Origin: CALKZN01 sp050633785
GTDB lineage: Bacteria > Pseudomonadota > Gammaproteobacteria > Arenicellales > Arenicellaceae
Direction: 5' to 3'
NCBI GenBank assembly: GCA_050633785.1
Contig: JBOEHE010000030.1
Span: 48,505-112,504 of the forward strand
Length of the DNA: 64,000 nucleotides
The position numbers and the translations under genes were made by a program. Shown piece by piece: positions 1 to 9,263 of the stretch; positions within the stretch are counted from its first letter, which is position 1; each line of letters starts with the position of its first letter. Below the pieces are notes generated by a model. That model had not been told where the DNA came from. It was given only the letters and a program-made list of their open reading frames with translations, and did not search any database.

Positions 1-691
1 TGGCCAAATTAGCAGAGATGGCACCGATATTGTTCTTATCAGGCATATCAGCCAACAAACCACGAACCAGCTCAGCAATCTCGCTAATTAATCGGATTAA
101 TACTCTTTGCCCTTGCGTTTGCCCTAATGGCACCAATTTTATAGCGGCTGCCACTTGTGCCTCACACCATGCCCAGGCATAACCCGACAGAGCGGACTGT
201 TGGTTCAACTGAGCGTTGTAAGCTGCAACTGCAAACGCCGACACCCAATCAATCCGTTCGAATTGAGTCTCATACAACAACTCTCTGACACCACCTTTTA
301 CCTCACTATGACAATGAGTATCGCGTAAAAGACGCAACAGTGCCTGTCCCATCTGATGACTTTCAAGGCGAAATTCAGCCGTTTCCCGATAGGCAAATAT
401 GATCTCATTGAAATTCACAAAATCACCAGTATCACCGCAATCCAAAGCGCTTAACTGCCAGAACAATGCAGGCAGATCCAAACTGGCAAGATTATTAGTT
501 AAGATATCTATAATCCATTGCACGCTGTCCTCTTCCGTCTTAACCCAGCCCTGTTCAACACCCCCTTCCAAACCTTGTGAATAGGCGAAAGACCCTACCG
601 GCAGCGCCGGAGAGACCAGGCGCAGCAACTGCAGCAATTGATATTCCTCTAGCTCAGAACTATTCAACGAGACTAAACCCTTTAATATCAT
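1..691 (-). CDS. ureF: urease accessory protein UreF, 3' end outside window
   Basis: UreF is a cytosolic chaperone that with UreD and UreG loads nickel into the urease apoenzyme. The minus strand reads a typical UreF core (LLQLLRLVSPALPVGSFAY, then SQGLEGGVEQGW) and continues open to the window edge, so the C-terminus and any ureG lie outside. The proposed ATG at 691 overlaps the end of ureE by 32 bp and has no clear ribosome binding site. A TTG at 667 is the alternative start. Overlap with ureE implies translational coupling in the urease operon. The family assignment is secure; the exact start is not. Confidence 0.9.
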   Translation of the reverse strand, partial: MILKGLVSLNSSELEEYQLLQLLRLVSPALPVGSFAYSQGLEGGVEQGWVKTEEDSVQWIIDILTNNLASLDLPALFWQLSALDCGDTGDFVNFNEIIFAYRETAEFRLESHQMGQALLRLLRDTHCHSEVKGGVRELLYETQFERIDWVSAFAVAAYNAQLNQQSALSGYAWAWCEAQVAAAIKLVPLGQTQGQRVLIRLISEIAELVRGLLADMPDKNNIGAISANLA

Positions 692-1184
692 CGATTGATG
701 GTACAGAACCAGAATTATGCGGACTCTGCCTATGATGATGCCCGCCTGCGTAGGCTCCAGCTTCAGGCTCAAAAGGCGCACTTTCATGGACCACATCGCC
801 ACCCAACAGCTCAACCATGTCATCCAGCACATGATCTTGCAGATATCGGCACCAATCAGACTCTACCTGCAATGGTACATGTCGATTGCCTAAGTGATAG
901 CAGACTCTGGCGAACATTTTTTGATCCAGGGTACTAACCGTGGATACTGCCTCATTAGCCGCTTTGATGTGAATCACAGTACCATCGCTTGCGATCAACT
1001 TATCCCCATCTCGCAGAATATGTCCACGGTCGATTTGCAAACCAACTTGCACTCCCGAGTCGAGCACAGCAACAAAACGGGCCTTTTGACGAATCTCAAA
1101 AGGCAAGCTCAATGATTGTGTTGGAATCATTTTATCAAATTCACTTGCATCACGGTCAAGCTTATCTTTTACCAGGAGCATCAT
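660..1184 (-). CDS. ureE: urease accessory protein UreE (nickel metallochaperone)
   Basis: UreE delivers nickel to the urease activation complex. The product is about 174 residues, with the N-terminal peptide-binding domain (residues LPFEIRQKARF) and the C-terminal metal-binding domain (HLGNRHVPLQ). It ends in a His-containing tail (GGHHHRQSPH) that is a candidate extra nickel site; such tails are common but vary between species. The open frame extends further upstream into ureC, but a GAGG motif at 1187-1190 places the start at the paired ATGs at 1184 or 1181. It lies 22 bp after ureC in the same operon. Confidence 0.93.
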   Translation of the reverse strand: MMLLVKDKLDRDASEFDKMIPTQSLSLPFEIRQKARFVAVLDSGVQVGLQIDRGHILRDGDKLIASDGTVIHIKAANEAVSTVSTLDQKMFARVCYHLGNRHVPLQVESDWCRYLQDHVLDDMVELLGGDVVHESAPFEPEAGAYAGGHHHRQSPHNSGSVPSIDDIKGFSLVE

Positions 1185-1206
1185 TACCTCAATTGAATTA
1201 TATTGA

Positions 1207-2907
1207 CTAAAACAGGAAATAGCGTTGCGCCAACGGCAGCTCAACAGCAGGTTCACACACCAATAACTCACCATCTGCTCGGACTTCATAGTTTTGGGTA
1301 TCTACCTCGATCCTGGGTTGATAACCATTATGAACCATATCTGCTTTGCTGATATCACGGGTGTTTTTAACCCCATAGAGTACTTTTTGCAGTTGAAGCT
1401 TATCGCCAACACCGGACTGAATCGCCGCTTCTGAAACAAACGTCAGGCTGGTCGAGTACCGAGTTCGTCCAAAAGATCCAAACATTCTTCGATAATGTAC
1501 AGGTTGAGGAGTGGGAATAGATGCATTCGGGTCACCCATTGGTGCAGCAGCAATCAGCCCACCTTTTAGAATAAGTGCCGGTTTAGCACCAAAAAATTCC
1601 GGTTTCCATAACACCAGATCAGCCAGTTTCCCGATTTCGACAGAACCCACCTCTTGTGCTATTCCGTGTGCTATCGCAGGATTAATCGTATATTTTGCGA
1701 CATAACGTTTCGCCCGAAAGTTATCATTCCTGTCATTGTCTTCTGGCAGTGTACCAAATTGTTGTTTCATTTTATGTGCTGTCTGCCATGTGCGAATCAC
1801 CACCTCACCAACACGGCCCATTGCTTGTGAATCAGAGGCAATCATACTGAAAGCTCCTTTGTCATGTAGAATATCTTCTGCAGCAATCGTTTCCTTGCGG
1901 ATGCGGGAATCAGCAAACGCTACATCCTCGGCTATAGATGCGTCTAGATGATGACAAACCATCAACATATCAAGATGCTCAGCGACCGTATTAACCGTAT
2001 AGGGACGTGTCGGATTCGTACTAGACGGCAAGACGTTCGAATATCCTGCTGCTTTGATTATATCAGGGGCATGCCCACCTCCAGCACCTTCGGTATGAAA
2101 GGTATGAATCGTACGTCCCTTGAATGCCGCCAGGGTATCTTCCACAAAACCTGACTCATTGAGAGTGTCCGTGTGGATAGCCACCTGGATATCGTACTTA
2201 TCAGCGACGCTCAAGCAATTATCAATCGAAGCTGGCGTTGTTCCCCAGTCCTCATGCAATTTCAGGCCCATTACCCCCGCTTCAACCTGTTCTTCAATGG
2301 CTTCCGGCAAACTGCCATTGCCTTTACCCATAAAGCCCAGGTTCATTGGAAAGGCTTCCGCAGCTTCCAGCATACGGTGTATATTCCACGACCCTGGCGT
2401 GCAAGTTGTCGCATTGGTACCTGTTGCCGGACCAGTGCCCCCACCCAGCATGGTCGTAATGCCGGACATTAAAGCATCATCAATTTGTTGAGGACAAATA
2501 AAGTGAATATGCGCATCAATTCCTCCCGCAGTGACAATATTGCCCTCACCGGCAATTGCTTCGGTTCCTGGACCAAGCACAATATCAACATCTGGCTGCA
2601 CATCAGGATTGCCTGCTTTACCAATCCCCACAATACGTCCTTCTTTAACGCCAATATCTGCTTTGACTATGCCCCAATGATCAAGAATCAGAGCATTAGT
2701 AATCACCAGATCGACAGCCTCTTTTGAACTTGCCTGACTTTGCCCCATGCCATCACGAATGACTTTGCCACCACCGAACTTAACTTCATCCCCATAGTGG
2801 GTAAAATCTCTTTCCACTTCAATAATAATGTCGGTGTCTGCCAGGCGGACACGGTCACCCACGGTGGGTCCATACATCTCAGCATAAGCTTGTCTTGAAA
2901 TTTTCAT
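1207..2907 (-). CDS. ureC: urease alpha subunit UreC
   Basis: This is the catalytic subunit of urease, which hydrolyses urea to ammonia and carbamate in the cytoplasm. At 566 residues it is full length for the family. Active-site residues are all visible: His133 and His135 (DAHIHF), the carbamylated Lys216 in GLKLHEDWG, His245, His271, flap Cys318 and His319 in MVCHHLD, and Asp359 in MIASDSQAMGR. It therefore looks fully functional. It follows ureB by 31 bp and precedes ureE by 22 bp. Confidence 0.98.
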   Translation of the reverse strand: MKISRQAYAEMYGPTVGDRVRLADTDIIIEVERDFTHYGDEVKFGGGKVIRDGMGQSQASSKEAVDLVITNALILDHWGIVKADIGVKEGRIVGIGKAGNPDVQPDVDIVLGPGTEAIAGEGNIVTAGGIDAHIHFICPQQIDDALMSGITTMLGGGTGPATGTNATTCTPGSWNIHRMLEAAEAFPMNLGFMGKGNGSLPEAIEEQVEAGVMGLKLHEDWGTTPASIDNCLSVADKYDIQVAIHTDTLNESGFVEDTLAAFKGRTIHTFHTEGAGGGHAPDIIKAAGYSNVLPSSTNPTRPYTVNTVAEHLDMLMVCHHLDASIAEDVAFADSRIRKETIAAEDILHDKGAFSMIASDSQAMGRVGEVVIRTWQTAHKMKQQFGTLPEDNDRNDNFRAKRYVAKYTINPAIAHGIAQEVGSVEIGKLADLVLWKPEFFGAKPALILKGGLIAAAPMGDPNASIPTPQPVHYRRMFGSFGRTRYSTSLTFVSEAAIQSGVGDKLQLQKVLYGVKNTRDISKADMVHNGYQPRIEVDTQNYEVRADGELLVCEPAVELPLAQRYFLF

Positions 2908-2938
2908 TATTTGCCTCTTACACAGTTAATGCACATCA

Positions 2939-3247
2939 CTAGTCGAGCGTACCCATGATGTCGCCACGAAAACCATAGATTTCACGTTTGCCGGCAAAGG
3001 ACACTAATTCAACCTCACGCTCCTGTCCGGGTTCAAACCTTACAGCGGTTCCCGCAGCAATGTTCAAACGAAAACCTCTGCTCATTTCACGATCAAATAC
3101 TAAAGCGGCATTCGTTTCATAAAAATGATAATGCGAACCAACTTGAATGGGTCGATCCGCATTATTATTGACCACAACTACCCGTGTTTTTCGACCTGCA
3201 TTTAACTCAATGTCACCTGCATCAATTAAATATTCACCTGGTTTCAT
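2939..3247 (-). CDS. ureB: urease beta subunit UreB
   Basis: This is the small beta structural subunit of urease (102 residues, typical length). It begins MKPGEYLIDAGDIELN and contains the conserved GSHYHFYETN segment. It sits 33 bp after ureA and 31 bp before ureC, the standard ABC order with separate rather than fused subunits, as in most proteobacteria. It packs against UreC in the (alpha-beta-gamma)3 enzyme and has no catalytic residues itself. Confidence 0.97.
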   Translation of the reverse strand: MKPGEYLIDAGDIELNAGRKTRVVVVNNNADRPIQVGSHYHFYETNAALVFDREMSRGFRLNIAAGTAVRFEPGQEREVELVSFAGKREIYGFRGDIMGTLD

Positions 3248-3280
3248 TTTAATTTCCTGTTAGGTTCGTTCCAATCTTTG

Positions 3281-3583
3281 TTATACGATGGGGTCATGAA
3301 CAGTGACCAACTTGGTACCATCCGGAAAAGTTGCTTCCACTTGAACGTCATGGATCATATCGGCGATACCCTCCATCACATCGTCCCGTCCCAATAATGT
3401 CCGTCCGTAATCCATTAATTCGGCTACGGCTTTGCCTTCTCTGGCACCTTCCATGATCTCACAGGAAATATATGCAACAGCCTCTGGGTAATTCAGTTTT
3501 AAGCCCTTCGCTTTGCGCCGTTCAGCTAATAAACCAGCAGTAAACAGGAGCAACTTATCTTTTTCTCTTGGTGTTAATTCCAT
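3281..3583 (-). CDS. ureA: urease gamma subunit UreA
   Basis: This is the 100-residue gamma structural subunit of urease, of normal length. It starts MELTPREKDKLLLF and contains LNYPEAVAYI and the conserved C-terminal FPDGTKLVTVHDPI. An AGAGAAAA stretch upstream serves as a modest ribosome binding site. It lies 55 bp downstream of ureD, so the accessory gene precedes the structural genes in the operon. Confidence 0.97.
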   Translation of the reverse strand: MELTPREKDKLLLFTAGLLAERRKAKGLKLNYPEAVAYISCEIMEGAREGKAVAELMDYGRTLLGRDDVMEGIADMIHDVQVEATFPDGTKLVTVHDPIV

Positions 3584-3638
3584 CGTTTTTCTCTATTTTC
3601 TATCGTTGTCTTCACTTTCAGCATTTATCGATCACCTC

Positions 3639-4559
3639 TTACGTGAACCAGATGCGTGGTACTGTAGCCGGTATGTTTAACATTTCTTCTCGTAATGCCG
3701 TCCACACAGCGATGCAGGCAGTTTTGGCAAAACGCGATTGATTCATTAACACGCGGCCAACCAGAACATCCTCAAGCAAAGTGAATCCCATCTGAATTTG
3801 ATCACGCACACCATCATCCAAAGCATCCACCGCATCCCGTGCCTGTTGCAAATGTGTTTTATCCGCCCCAGTCATTAAAAATACGCCCATAGCTGGATAA
3901 CCGGCCAGGCCGCAATTACTGCTTCGTATGCTATGTGTTGCTGCAAACCTCGACCGTTCGAGCAAGAGTGGTTTATCATCTCGGTACAATGACACTAACT
4001 GATGAACATCCCCTGTAGAAAAGTAATCACCCGCAACCGGTCTGCCCAAACAGATCATTTCCCAGCCCACAAATTGCCCGGTACCATATAAACGAATCTC
4101 AGTTCGCAAGTCACTTTTGCTTCGATCATAAAGAATCATTTCTTGGGGAAACCATTCCAAAGCAGCATTATCCTGCACTCGAAAGACCTGCTTTTGTACC
4201 GCAAAATCGTGCGCGCATTCATACGTTTTTCCGGCTGAAGGCGTTGTCAAAAAACAATGAGACCCAGGGTCACAATCGACGCACAATGATAAGACATCTC
4301 CCTCAACCAAGCCTCCCGGGGGGTGTAATAAGATGCTGTGACACACATCACCTTCAGGGTAAAAAGGCCGTTGTACCGTATAGGGCCCTTGATGACGTCG
4401 TTCAACAAGAACCGTTTTGGCGGACGTTTTAGTGGAGTCCTGTGATGAAGCTGAACGCGCATAACGCAGATATAAACCACCTTGCCAATGGCCAACTCTG
4501 GCCAGAGCAAGCGGGGTCTGCCGTGTTGAAGACACGTTTTCACTATCGTAGTCGATCAC
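3639..4559 (-). CDS. ureD: urease accessory protein UreD (UreH)
   Basis: UreD binds the urease apoprotein and, with UreF and UreG, forms the nickel-insertion complex; it has been proposed to provide a nickel tunnel. The product is 306 residues, slightly longer than usual because of a 20-30 residue N-terminal stretch. Family segments include HPPGGLVEGD, TTPSAGKTYEC and the internal WFPQEMILYDRS. The start is a GTG at 4559 with a GGGGA site about 7 bases upstream. It begins only 12 bp after urtE, joining the transporter and enzyme gene sets. Confidence 0.94.
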   Translation of the reverse strand: MIDYDSENVSSTRQTPLALARVGHWQGGLYLRYARSASSQDSTKTSAKTVLVERRHQGPYTVQRPFYPEGDVCHSILLHPPGGLVEGDVLSLCVDCDPGSHCFLTTPSAGKTYECAHDFAVQKQVFRVQDNAALEWFPQEMILYDRSKSDLRTEIRLYGTGQFVGWEMICLGRPVAGDYFSTGDVHQLVSLYRDDKPLLLERSRFAATHSIRSSNCGLAGYPAMGVFLMTGADKTHLQQARDAVDALDDGVRDQIQMGFTLLEDVLVGRVLMNQSRFAKTACIAVWTALREEMLNIPATVPRIWFT

Positions 4560-4571
4560 ACTCTTTCCCCA

Positions 4572-5267
4572 TTAAACGGCTAAGTGTTGTTTAACCAGTT
4601 CATCACTAAGATCCACCATGTCACCAGAAGCAACAATACGTCCCTTTTCCATCAACCGGAACTCTTTGCCCACATGTCGAGCAAAGTTCAGCTTTTGCTC
4701 AACCAATAAGACTGTCATGCCCTCCTGCTCGTTGAGCAGGGTTATCACGTCGCCGATCTGTTTGACAATATTGGGTTGAATGCCTTCATTCGGCTCATCC
4801 AGAATCAACACCTTGGGGTCAATGACCAGTGCTCTGCCAATCGCCAACTGTTGTTGTTGGCCACCGGAAAGGTCCCCTCCTCGCCGTGATAACATGTCGT
4901 GCAGCACCGGAAACAGTTCATAGACTTTTTCAGGAATACGCCTGGATTTATCAGGACGGCATGCCAACCCGACCCGCAAATTTTCTTCAACGGTCAATTG
5001 TGGAAATATGTCCCTGCCTTGGGGAACATAACCCACTCCCATTCGCGGACGCACTTCGGCTGCTTTTCCAGCAACATTTTGCCCATTGATAACAATGTCA
5101 CCGGTTTTACACGGCAACAACCCCATTAACACTTTCAACAAGGTTGTTTTGCCAACACCATTGCGTCCCATCAAACAAGTACAAGAGCCAAGCTTAATCT
5201 CCAAGTCTAAATCCCAGAGGATTTGAGAACTCCCATAAAGCTGGTTCACACGATTAAATTGAATCAT
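4572..5267 (-). CDS. urtE: urea ABC transporter ATP-binding protein UrtE
   Basis: This is one of the two cytosolic ATPases of the high-affinity urea ABC transporter, of the LivF type (231 residues). Visible motifs are Walker A GRNGVGKTT, signature LSGGQQQQLAIGRAL, Walker B VLILDEPNEGIQP and the switch His region (LVEQKL, a LivF-type variation). It lies 18 bp after urtD and 12 bp before ureD. Urea specificity is inferred from the linkage to urease and from UrtA. Confidence 0.96.
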   Translation of the reverse strand: MIQFNRVNQLYGSSQILWDLDLEIKLGSCTCLMGRNGVGKTTLLKVLMGLLPCKTGDIVINGQNVAGKAAEVRPRMGVGYVPQGRDIFPQLTVEENLRVGLACRPDKSRRIPEKVYELFPVLHDMLSRRGGDLSGGQQQQLAIGRALVIDPKVLILDEPNEGIQPNIVKQIGDVITLLNEQEGMTVLLVEQKLNFARHVGKEFRLMEKGRIVASGDMVDLSDELVKQHLAV

Positions 5268-5285
5268 TCTGCCTATACCTTCACC

Positions 5286-6125
5286 TTAATTATTGCCGTT
5301 CATTGACATGTCTTCTCCCAGATACACCTCAATAACATCAGGGTTGGCTTGAATTTCGTCCATAGTCCCCTCAGCAAGTACCGTCCCTCTATGCAACACC
5401 GTCACCTCGCGAGCAATGCTGCGCACAAACTCCATATCATGTTCAACGACTATCACGGTATGCTCGCCTGCCAAACGAGTCAACAACTCAGCTGTGCGGA
5501 CGGTTTCCTGCGCTGTCATACCTGCCACAGGTTCATCGACCAGTAACACTTGTGGATCTGCCATTAATAACATGCCAATTTCCAGCCATTGTTTCTGTCC
5601 GTGCGACAAAGAACCAGCCAGATCCTCTGACTCTGCCTGCAAACCTATAACCTCAAGAACTTCCTGGATTCGCTCTTCCTGTTCCCGGGTCATTCTGGCC
5701 AGCAAGGCGGCTAGAACATGTTTGTTGGTTTTCATAGCCAATTCCAGGTTTTCAAATACGCTGAGTGCCTCAAACACGCTCGGTTTCTGGAACTTTCGAC
5801 CAATCCCCAGTTGTGCCACATCAGATTCGGTCTTATCCAATAAATTGATGTGTTGGCCAAAATAAGCAGTCCCTGAATCACAAGGGGTTTTGCCGGTAAT
5901 GACATCCATAAAAGTGGTTTTGCCAGCACCGTTAGCGCCAATGACACAACGCAGTTCGCCTTTTTTGACATACATATTTAAGTCATCTAAGGCCTTAAAA
6001 CCATCAAAACTGACCGTAAGCCCTTCGATGTATAAAACAATATCTTTCGATACATCAACCACCACATCAGGTACTTTGTGAAAAGGCCAGATTTTGTTCT
6101 TCTGCAATGTGCCCACGATATTCAT
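5286..6125 (-). CDS. urtD: urea ABC transporter ATP-binding protein UrtD
   Basis: This is the LivG-type ATPase of the urea transporter (279 residues). Walker A is GANGAGKTT, the signature is SHGQKQWLEIGMLL (the variant usual in UrtD), and Walker B is VLLVDEPVAGM, followed by the switch histidine in VVEHDMEFV. An N-terminal stretch of about 30 residues precedes the ABC core. The ATG overlaps the urtC stop in an ATGA arrangement, so the two genes are probably translationally coupled. Confidence 0.96.
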   Translation of the reverse strand: MNIVGTLQKNKIWPFHKVPDVVVDVSKDIVLYIEGLTVSFDGFKALDDLNMYVKKGELRCVIGANGAGKTTFMDVITGKTPCDSGTAYFGQHINLLDKTESDVAQLGIGRKFQKPSVFEALSVFENLELAMKTNKHVLAALLARMTREQEERIQEVLEVIGLQAESEDLAGSLSHGQKQWLEIGMLLMADPQVLLVDEPVAGMTAQETVRTAELLTRLAGEHTVIVVEHDMEFVRSIAREVTVLHRGTVLAEGTMDEIQANPDVIEVYLGEDMSMNGNN

Positions 6126-7333
6126 GCGCTTTTCCCTTCGACATTGTTTGAGGAACTATCAGAGGCACCAACCGGTGAATCAGCAATGGTTTTTTTCTGA
6201 GTGAATTTATCCAACAGGCCGATCATTCCTTTTGGCAAAAACAGAGTCACAAACACAAACACACCTCCCAGTGCGAACAACCACGCTTCTGGGAATAGAC
6301 CTGTAAAACGAGTTTTGGCAAAGTTTACCAATAATGCCCCTGCTATCGCCCCGTAGAGAGTTCCGCGGCCACCGACAGCCACCCAGACAACCACTTCAAT
6401 TGAGTTAATTGGAGAAAATTCGCCGGGGTTTATAATGCCAATCTGCGGTACGTATAATGCGCCAGCCACACCAGCGAGAATAGCAGAATAGGTAAATAAC
6501 CAAACCTTGTAATGTTCGGTTTTGTACCCCAGAAACCGGGAACGATTCTCGGCATCTCGAATCGCAACAATCACTCGTCCATAGCGGGAACTGACAATCC
6601 ATTTGCTGAGCGCATATGCGATAGCCAGGACAACCGCAGTAATAGCAAATAGAGCCACACGGGTTGTATCTTGCTGCAATGAAAAACCAAGAATGTCTTT
6701 AAAATCAGTCAGACCATTATTGCCGCCAAACCCCATTTCATTGCGAAAGAATGCCAGCAGCAAAGCATAGGTCAATGCCTGCGTCATGATGGATAGGTAA
6801 ACACCTGTGACACGAGATCGAAAAGCTAACCAACCAAAAATAAATGCCAGTATTCCCGGCACCAGAAATACCATAATCAGGGCAAACCAGAATTGATCAA
6901 ATCCTTGCCAAAACCAAGGCAACTCAGTCCAATTCAAAAACACCATGAAGTCAGGTAGAACCGGGTCACCATAAACACCACGATCACCAATCTGGCGCAT
7001 CAGATACATACCCATGCTATAGCCACCTAAAGCAAAGAATGCACCATGCCCAAGACTGAGAATGCCACAAAATCCCCAGATCACATCTACAGATAATGCT
7101 AATAGAGCAAAACAAAGGTATTTTCCCAGCAGAGTAATAGTCAACGTACTGACGTGAAACATAGACCCTTCTGGCATGAATAAATTACCTATGACCGCAT
7201 AGATAGTGAGCACCAGCAGTAATCCCAGGAACACCCGGCTGCCACGATCAGAGAACAGGCTTTGCCGGGACCGCGCTGAAATAAGAGTAGAAACCATACC
7301 ATCCGACTTTTCTTGTGAAGTTAATGCCCTCAT
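6122..7333 (-). CDS. urtC: urea ABC transporter permease UrtC
   Basis: This is a LivM-type inner-membrane permease (403 residues) with many hydrophobic segments. The family stretch VAVGGRGTLYGAIAGALLVN is near the C-terminus. UrtC forms the channel with UrtB. The start overlaps the urtB stop (ATGA) and its stop overlaps the urtD start, which argues strongly for a single transcript. A long cytoplasmic N-terminus (about 35 residues) precedes the first membrane segment, so a start slightly downstream is possible. Confidence 0.95.
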   Translation of the reverse strand: MRALTSQEKSDGMVSTLISARSRQSLFSDRGSRVFLGLLLVLTIYAVIGNLFMPEGSMFHVSTLTITLLGKYLCFALLALSVDVIWGFCGILSLGHGAFFALGGYSMGMYLMRQIGDRGVYGDPVLPDFMVFLNWTELPWFWQGFDQFWFALIMVFLVPGILAFIFGWLAFRSRVTGVYLSIMTQALTYALLLAFFRNEMGFGGNNGLTDFKDILGFSLQQDTTRVALFAITAVVLAIAYALSKWIVSSRYGRVIVAIRDAENRSRFLGYKTEHYKVWLFTYSAILAGVAGALYVPQIGIINPGEFSPINSIEVVVWVAVGGRGTLYGAIAGALLVNFAKTRFTGLFPEAWLFALGGVFVFVTLFLPKGMIGLLDKFTQKKTIADSPVGASDSSSNNVEGKSA

Positions 7334-9096
7334 GAATCAGCACTCCGTCCTTTTTGCGGAAACAAACCTCGTGGTTTCTTCTGAATAAACAAAATAATGC
7401 CTACTAGAACAATAATATTGGCCAATACAGCGCCAGTGGCTGGCTCCATAAACTTATTAAGCCCCCCCAGGGTAAATGCCCCGACTAATGTCCCCCACAA
7501 GTTGCCGACTCCGCCAAACACAACCACCATAAACGAATCAATAATAAAGGTCTGACCCAGGTTAGGACCTACATTGGTAATCTGGCTTAAGGCGACTCCA
7601 GCAAGACCAGCAATACCCGAACCTAAGCCAAAAGTCATCGCATCGACCCACTCAGAACGAATTCCGATGGCTCTTGCCATATCACGGTTCTGTGACACAG
7701 CTCGCACATAGAGCCCCAGTGCTGTTTTTTTGAGAATCAACAACAGCAAAGCAAACACCACCAATGAAAATATCAGGATATACAGACGATTATAAGTCAG
7801 TGAAAGGACCGGGTTTATCTGCAGAGAACCGCTCATGAACTCCGGGTTAATCACTTGGCGGTTCTGCGGTGAGAAGACCGTTCGTACCAATTGCTGCAAA
7901 ATTAAACTAATGCCAAATGTTGCCAGCAGGGTTTCTAATGGTCTGCCTTTTAAAAATTGAATAACACTGCGTTCCATAGCAATACCAAATAAACCGGAAA
8001 CAATAAACGCCGCTGGCAAAGCGACCACAATGGATAAACCGATATTGTTCGGCATAAGCAGCTGCACAACATAAGTGGTATAGGCCCCCAACATGATGAG
8101 TTCACCATGTGCCATATTAATGACCCCCATCACCCCAAATGTGATGGCCAAACCTGCTGCAACCAGCAACAGGATGGAACCCAGACTCAAACCAAAAAAG
8201 ATGCGTTCAATGTAACCATAAAGTTCTGTTTTGCCCTTGATCGTGTTTAATGATTTTCTGGCAGCTTCCATTACCGCTGCGTTTTTTTCAGTCGCTGCCT
8301 GTGAAGTTGCCTCACCCACCATAGCTTGAAGTTTGTTTTTAACAGCAGGCTGCAAACTGCCTTTAAGTTTTGCCACTGCTGCCAGCCTGATATTGGCATC
8401 GGAGCTTGAAAGCTGATCTAAAGCAATACCCTGCTCAATAATAGTTAAGACTTCGTGGTTTTTTTCTGTGAGTTGCGCTTTCTTCAAAAGCGCAACATGA
8501 GCGGCATCCATGTTGTTCAACATGCTTTGAGCTGAGGATAGTCGCTGCTCTACCACTTCACTGAACAACGTTAATCGGGCAATTTTTAACCGTAAGGATT
8601 TTCGTAAACGATTGTTTGTCTTGATTTTTTTAATTTTGGTTTTCTTAACGACGTCCAAAACCTGCTGGGTACCGATAACACTAAGTTGATATAGACCTGA
8701 ATCATTTTTAACTGCAACAACCAGTTTTTCATTCTCTTTAAGGTAATAGAGCTCAGAGGCCAGTAAATGTTTGAACAGCGGCAATGCCTTGGTAACATCC
8801 ACCCCTTGCATCTGTTCTAAAACATCAGGAATTTCTTTTAATTTGGCAGCAATCAATTGTTGCTGAAGTTCAGCAAAACTTGACGTCCTTGCTGGTCCAA
8901 AACCTCCTGGTTGTGTCAAAACTCCTTGTGTTTGATTGTTCGTTTGTGCAGAAACGCCTTCGGATAATGAAAACAAGCCTGTAATCACCAATGCAGCCAT
9001 TAACACAAAAAGCGTTTGCCGCAGACACAGACAATGCCTATCTATTATTTGCTTCAGTAAAAAATTCAAGCTTTCCCCCAGAACGCGATTCTTCAA
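7330..9096 (-). CDS. urtB: urea ABC transporter permease UrtB with periplasmic N-terminal domain
   Basis: This is a LivH-type permease of the urea transporter (588 residues). The permease core occupies roughly residues 300-588 (GLAITFGVMGVINMAHGELI is typical). Before it lie a signal-like hydrophobic segment (residues 28-50, ending GVSAQ) and a helical region of about 240 residues. Proteobacterial UrtB proteins commonly carry such an extension. The open frame begins at a TTG at 9096; a TTG at 9069 preceded by GGGGGA is an equally good or better start. It is separated from urtA by 167 bp containing a strong hairpin. Confidence 0.94.
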   Translation of the reverse strand: MKNRVLGESLNFLLKQIIDRHCLCLRQTLFVLMAALVITGLFSLSEGVSAQTNNQTQGVLTQPGGFGPARTSSFAELQQQLIAAKLKEIPDVLEQMQGVDVTKALPLFKHLLASELYYLKENEKLVVAVKNDSGLYQLSVIGTQQVLDVVKKTKIKKIKTNNRLRKSLRLKIARLTLFSEVVEQRLSSAQSMLNNMDAAHVALLKKAQLTEKNHEVLTIIEQGIALDQLSSSDANIRLAAVAKLKGSLQPAVKNKLQAMVGEATSQAATEKNAAVMEAARKSLNTIKGKTELYGYIERIFFGLSLGSILLLVAAGLAITFGVMGVINMAHGELIMLGAYTTYVVQLLMPNNIGLSIVVALPAAFIVSGLFGIAMERSVIQFLKGRPLETLLATFGISLILQQLVRTVFSPQNRQVINPEFMSGSLQINPVLSLTYNRLYILIFSLVVFALLLLILKKTALGLYVRAVSQNRDMARAIGIRSEWVDAMTFGLGSGIAGLAGVALSQITNVGPNLGQTFIIDSFMVVVFGGVGNLWGTLVGAFTLGGLNKFMEPATGAVLANIIVLVGIILFIQKKPRGLFPQKGRSADS

Positions 9097-9160
9097 ACCT
9101 TGCGAGTTGTCACGTATTGACCGTTTATTGATGTCATTGATGAGCTAATGCAATAAAGAA

Positions 9161-9214
9161 CCGCGGCTATCTATTCTTAATATCATCGCGATATCGAATA
9201 TTTCATAGCCGCGG
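9161..9214 (-). terminator. intercistronic hairpin between urtA and urtB
   Basis: Arms CCGCGGCTAT (9161-9170) and ATAGCCGCGG (9205-9214) pair perfectly over 10 bp. The loop holds further matching pieces (TATTC/GAATA and ATATC/GATAT), so the whole 54 nt can fold into a long stem. On the minus strand it is followed by a U-rich but interrupted stretch. It probably acts as a partial terminator or an mRNA-end stabiliser that gives more binding protein than permease; the function is inferred. Confidence 0.6.
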
Positions 9215-9263
9215 CTAACCGTTCTGATAGTTATTGCTCTATTAGAATAATGGCGTAACTGCT

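Noticed and set aside
2120..2491. Plus-strand frames of 60-150 residues inside ureC, urtD, urtA, parC and others
   Set aside because: All lie opposite strongly conserved genes and have no family resemblance; they are shadows of codon bias.
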